A DNA stretch of 7,450 bases from an uncultured Nitrosopumilaceae archaeon (lineage in GTDB: Archaea; Thermoproteota; Nitrososphaeria; Nitrososphaerales; Nitrosopumilaceae). The notes beneath the pieces are model-generated. The model was not told the DNA's origin. It did no database searches and worked only from the letters and a program-made list of their open reading frames with translations. The DNA is taken from the NCBI GenBank assembly GCA_937875805.1, contig CALFHG010000262.1, positions 1 to 7,450 on the forward strand. Reading direction: 5' to 3'. Positions 4,845-7,450 of this stretch are shown piece by piece (position 1 is the first letter of the stretch; every line of letters begins with the position of its first letter). The translations under genes and the position numbers were made by a program.

Positions 4845-5594
4845 TAGTGAATACTCAGATTCTGCAATATCTATAGCATTTTTGAGTTCATCAAGAGTGA
4901 ATGGTTTTTGAATGAAGGCTGAAACTCCAGTACTGATTGTTTTATTGACACGTGAAGTTGTTTTTTCATCTGCAGTGATTATGATTATCTGTAAATTAAT
5001 TTTTTCTTTTAATAATTTAGTAGCAACTACATCACCACTTAGATCAGGCAATCCCATGTCAAGTAAAACCACAGGTTCTTTATTTTCAGTAAACAATTTT
5101 TTACATCCATTTAAACCAGTTTTAGCATTTTCAAAAATATGAATTTCAGAATATCCTAATTTTTTTACATATGTTTCTAGTTTCAGTGCAATTGCCTTAC
5201 TATCATCAATGATAACAATTGGACGTGTAACGGGAATAGAAATTTGGATCATAGATTTGGCTTTTTGATATACAACTTTGGCTTTATCAAATTCACCTAA
5301 ACTTAAAAGACATTTTGAAGCACATAGTAACGCTCCTCTTACATTGGTAGAATTTTTTGCTTTTGAATATTTTAAAAATAAATCACTTGCTTCTCTAATT
5401 TCATTTTCAGAAACTTTTCCTTGTCTAGTTTTACATTCATTTGCCAACATATACAACAACGCAGATTTTAGAAAATCAGATTTCTTTAGTGATTCAGCTT
5501 GATCCAAAAAGAGCATATGAGCAGTTATGAATTGTTTATTTTTGAGATGTGTTAATGCAACTTCACAACTTATCTTAGTATTCAATAATAACAC
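4836..5594 (-). CDS. Receiver-domain protein with helical (TPR-like) N-terminus
   Basis: A 252-residue protein combining an N-terminal alpha-helical region with a C-terminal CheY-like receiver. Residues about 5-118 look like TPR/solenoid helices, best seen at 88-113 (ALLCASKCLLSLGEFDKAK). The receiver (about 124-250) has all key residues: acidic pair D130-D131 in VIIDDS, phosphoacceptor D179 in VLLDMGLPDLSG, Thr207 in IIITADE and Lys230 in FIQKPF. It should therefore be phosphorylated by a histidine kinase, none of which is in the window. No DNA-binding domain is present, so output is probably protein-protein through the helices. The start is GTG 5594 (TTG 5585 and ATG 5516 are alternatives). 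An AT-rich TATA-like box lies about 20 nt upstream. The stop overlaps the lrp-like gene by 9 bp on the opposite strand. Confidence 0.88.
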   Translation of the reverse strand: MLLLNTKISCEVALTHLKNKQFITAHMLFLDQAESLKKSDFLKSALLYMLANECKTRQGKVSENEIREASDLFLKYSKAKNSTNVRGALLCASKCLLSLGEFDKAKVVYQKAKSMIQISIPVTRPIVIIDDSKAIALKLETYVKKLGYSEIHIFENAKTGLNGCKKLFTENKEPVVLLDMGLPDLSGDVVATKLLKEKINLQIIIITADEKTTSRVNKTISTGVSAFIQKPFTLDELKNAIDIAESEYSLLQ

Positions 5595-5608
5595 TCAATT
5601 TTTTTCTG

Positions 5609-5620
5609 TTATAAAATTTT
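5609..5620 (-). promoter_or_regulatory. TATA-like element of the receiver-domain gene
   Basis: The minus strand reads AAAATTTTATAA in the 42-nt spacer after the alcohol dehydrogenase stop, centred about 20 nt upstream of GTG 5594. The distance is a little short for a leaderless start there, so the true initiation codon may be slightly downstream (for example TTG 5585). Confidence 0.35.
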
Positions 5621-5636
5621 GTAGCAGTGTATTGAA

Positions 5637-6689
5637 TTATGGGTTTATCACAGCACGGCCAATAATTTTTCTGGCTTTAAGATCTCCTAGAGCAGTATTT
5701 GCCTCATCTAAAGAATATCTTTTTGAAATTACAGGATTTATTGTACCATTTCGTGCAAGGTCAAGCAGTTCCACCATGTCAGTATAATTTCCAGTGTATG
5801 CTCCTTGAATTGTAATAGATTTCAAAGGGATTGTTACCAGAGATAATTCGAAAGAACCTCCAAACAAACCAACAAGAACCAAATTACCTCGTTTTCTAAG
5901 AATTGCAAAATCTAATTTTGCAGTAGGAGGAGCATTTACAAAGTCTACAACACTGTCTGCACCTTTATCATTACAAATAGACATTATTTTTTGAGTAGTT
6001 TCAGGATCTTTAGAGTTTACTGTAAAGTGAGCACCCATTTCTTTAGCAGTATCTAATTTTTTATCATCTAAATCGACACAAATAATTTTTGCACTAGTTA
6101 TTGCCTTTGCAATTTGGACTCCCATTAATCCTAAACCCCCAGCTCCAACAATCACAATAAACTCAGGAGAGTTTTGATTTGCTTTTTTAATCGCAGTATA
6201 TGCTGTGAGTCCAGAACAAGCAAGCGAAGTAGCTGCATCGGGATCTACACCATCAAGTTTTGCCAAATATTTTGAATCAGGAATTAAAGTATAATCAGCA
6301 TAACCACCATCTTGAAAAAGACCCATAGATTTTGGTGCATCACATAAATTTTCATTTCCTACTTTACATGCAGGACATTCTCCACAACCCATCCAAGGAA
6401 AGACTAGAACGTCATCCCCTACTGATACATTAGAAACATTTTCTCCAATTTCTTCAATAGTTCCAACAATTTCATGTCCAGGAGTGACAGGATATTTTAC
6501 TCCTCTATCGGTAACTTTCAAAAATTTGCCATCTCCAAGATCATATCCACCCTCCCACAAGTGTAAATCACTGTGGCAAACACCTTCGGACTTTACCTTT
6601 AGTAGAACCTGAGTTCCCCGAGGTGTTGGATTTTCAGATTCGATTATAGTAAGAGGTTCATTTGGGCCTGGAATTCGGGCAGATTTCAT
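5637..6689 (-). CDS. Zinc-dependent alcohol dehydrogenase (MDR family)
   Basis: A medium-chain NAD(P)-dependent alcohol/aldehyde oxidoreductase of 350 residues, resembling Sulfolobus ADH. The N-terminal GroES-like domain carries the catalytic zinc ligands Cys38 (GVCHSD) and His72-Glu73 (TPGHE), with Cys158 (ACSG) as the third. The structural-zinc lobe has four cysteines (102, 105, 108, 116). By my memory, Sulfolobus solfataricus ADH has Glu in place of one. The Rossmann domain shows GAGGLG (182-187) and Asp206 at the end of the next strand, favouring NAD over NADP. The open frame can be read from GTG 6704, but I prefer ATG 6689: it gives the usual MKSARIPGP start, and a TATA-like box lies 25 nt upstream. 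The physiological substrate is not readable. Convergence with a pathway such as 3-hydroxypropionate/4-hydroxybutyrate would be speculation. Confidence 0.93.
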   Translation of the reverse strand: MKSARIPGPNEPLTIIESENPTPRGTQVLLKVKSEGVCHSDLHLWEGGYDLGDGKFLKVTDRGVKYPVTPGHEIVGTIEEIGENVSNVSVGDDVLVFPWMGCGECPACKVGNENLCDAPKSMGLFQDGGYADYTLIPDSKYLAKLDGVDPDAATSLACSGLTAYTAIKKANQNSPEFIVIVGAGGLGLMGVQIAKAITSAKIICVDLDDKKLDTAKEMGAHFTVNSKDPETTQKIMSICNDKGADSVVDFVNAPPTAKLDFAILRKRGNLVLVGLFGGSFELSLVTIPLKSITIQGAYTGNYTDMVELLDLARNGTINPVISKRYSLDEANTALGDLKARKIIGRAVINP

Positions 6690-6709
6690 AGTAGGAATTT
6701 TCACATTAA

Positions 6710-6718
6710 CAATATAAG
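6710..6718 (-). promoter_or_regulatory. TATA-like element of the alcohol dehydrogenase gene
   Basis: The minus strand reads CTTATATTG, centred about 25 nt upstream of ATG 6689 but only 10 nt upstream of GTG 6704. It therefore decides the start in favour of the ATG if the mRNA is leaderless. Confidence 0.42.
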
Positions 6719-6750
6719 AGTTGACTGGATATGAGAAAAAAATAGAGCCC

Positions 6751-6762
6751 TTAGATATTATT
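6751..6762 (+). promoter_or_regulatory. TATA-like element of the scpA-like gene
   Basis: TTAGATATTATT is centred 27 nt upstream of GTG 6784, the leaderless spacing, and supports the GTG start. It lies in the divergent spacer with the alcohol dehydrogenase promoter. Confidence 0.4.
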
Positions 6763-6783
6763 GAATAGTCAAAGAGAAACTAT

Positions 6784-7450
6784 GTGAGTGAATCACAGAC
6801 CCCCAATAGTATTTCTCAAGAACCAATAAACATTTTATTCAGTCCATCATCAGTTATTAAAAAAGATGTTTGGGAAATTGATCTAATTCAAATTTTGGAT
6901 TTATTAATAAAAATTCTTGAAAAAACAGGTAAGAAAGATCTTAAAGTAGCAGGAATGGCGGCATTGTCATCATCATTAATTTACAGAATGAAAGTAGAAA
7001 GTATTTTTGCATTACAAAAAGCAGCAATGGAGAAAAAACCAATGCATCAAAGAACAGATGTAGATATTGAATTAATAGATATTCCATATAGACATGAATC
7101 TACTTATCCGGTTTCATTAGATGATTTATTGGGATTATTACAAAATCTCATAGGTACAATTGCAAATCCCCAATCAAGACGAAATAAACAATTTGAAATA
7201 GAACCAATTGAAGCACCAGATTTCAACCAGTTTTTCACTTCTCTTGAAAGTATCATAGGGAAATACGAAGACCTCATTATGAAGAAAATTAGTGCAGCAG
7301 GGTTTGGATTATTACAAGATATAATTGCAGATCTCGATCAAGTGGATTCAATCAGATGTTTCTTTGCAGCATTGTTTTTGGCAAGAGATCAAAAAGTAGA
7401 CCTCGAACAAGCAGAAGATGACATAAAAATTATTATCGTGAAAGATGAGT
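6784..7450 (+). CDS. scpA: Segregation and condensation protein A-like (ScpA), 3' end beyond window
   Basis: The frame opens at GTG 6784 and runs without a stop to the window edge: 222 codons plus one base. The start reads VSESQTPNSISQEP; a nearby ATG at 6782 is followed at once by TGA and cannot be used. The N-terminal half resembles the kleisin ScpA: DVWEIDLIQILDLLIKIL (about 31-48), then LKVAGMAALSSSLIYRMKVE, matching the family pattern of a helix followed by a hydrophobic 'A..L...K' stretch. The C-terminal part (FGLLQDIIADLD, then CFFAALFLARDQKVDLEQ) resembles the winged-helix end that binds SMC. ScpA bridges the SMC heads in condensin. The frame is near the usual archaeal length, so little is probably missing. 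The call rests on pattern memory and is less certain than the translation genes. The upstream neighbour is divergent. Confidence 0.75.
   Translation, partial: MSESQTPNSISQEPINILFSPSSVIKKDVWEIDLIQILDLLIKILEKTGKKDLKVAGMAALSSSLIYRMKVESIFALQKAAMEKKPMHQRTDVDIELIDIPYRHESTYPVSLDDLLGLLQNLIGTIANPQSRRNKQFEIEPIEAPDFNQFFTSLESIIGKYEDLIMKKISAAGFGLLQDIIADLDQVDSIRCFFAALFLARDQKVDLEQAEDDIKIIIVKDE

Noticed and set aside
4912..5787. Plus-strand open frames opposite the receiver-domain and alcohol dehydrogenase genes
   Set aside because: They mirror the codon structure of the real minus-strand genes and show no motifs.
6690..6704. Five extra N-terminal residues of the alcohol dehydrogenase from GTG 6704
   Set aside because: The TATA-like box is only 10 nt upstream of the GTG but 25 nt upstream of ATG 6689, and MKSARIPGP is the usual family start.

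Overview
The window reads as a piece of an AT-rich archaeal chromosome, most likely a marine ammonia-oxidising thaumarchaeon (Nitrososphaerota, Nitrosopumilus-like). This is inferred from gene content, not from a database match. The archaeal hallmarks are SRP54, Pus10, aIF5A, aIF1A, a diphthamide-type ATP-PPase and an Lrp/AsnC regulator. To these add a tRNA-Tyr with a C1-G72 pair and a bulge-helix-bulge intron, and TATA-like boxes 20-30 nt upstream of most start codons (leaderless style). A bacterial-type cold-shock protein and an ScpA-like protein in the same stretch fit Thaumarchaeota. Nothing suggests a plasmid, phage or insertion sequence; this is dense core genome with short spacers.

Layout. 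Positions 1-2154 (minus strand) hold a tight operon read right to left: a Dph6-like diphthine-ammonia ligase, SRP54 (start overlapping the previous stop by 8 nt) and the first 41 codons of Pus10. The 2155-2267 spacer holds a strong palindromic AT-rich promoter for that operon and, on the minus strand just after the aIF5A stop, a candidate box C/D guide RNA. Positions 2268-2681 encode aIF5A and 2715-3326 an unrecognised 203-residue protein, each with its own TATA-like element. Positions 3435-3561 (plus strand) are tRNA-Tyr(GTA) with a 50-nt intron. Then come a cold-shock protein (3651-3842, minus) and aIF1A (3911-4222, minus). A plus-strand Lrp/AsnC regulator (4344-4844) runs tail-to-tail into a minus-strand protein with a helical N-terminus and a receiver domain (4836-5594). 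A zinc alcohol dehydrogenase (5637-6689, minus) and a divergent, unfinished ScpA-like gene (6784 to the window end, plus) close the window.

The theme is translation and its RNA/protein modification machinery: initiation/elongation factors, diphthamide synthesis on EF-2, membrane targeting by SRP, tRNA pseudouridylation, a tRNA gene and a probable tRNA-modification guide RNA. A small regulatory/metabolic section and the chromosome-organisation gene lie at the right.

The most interesting observation is the candidate C/D RNA at about 2203-2267. Its D-side guide is complementary to the anticodon loop of a typical archaeal elongator tRNA-Met, and the N+5 rule places the methylation exactly on wobble C34. 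It appears to sit in the 3' UTR of the aIF5A mRNA.
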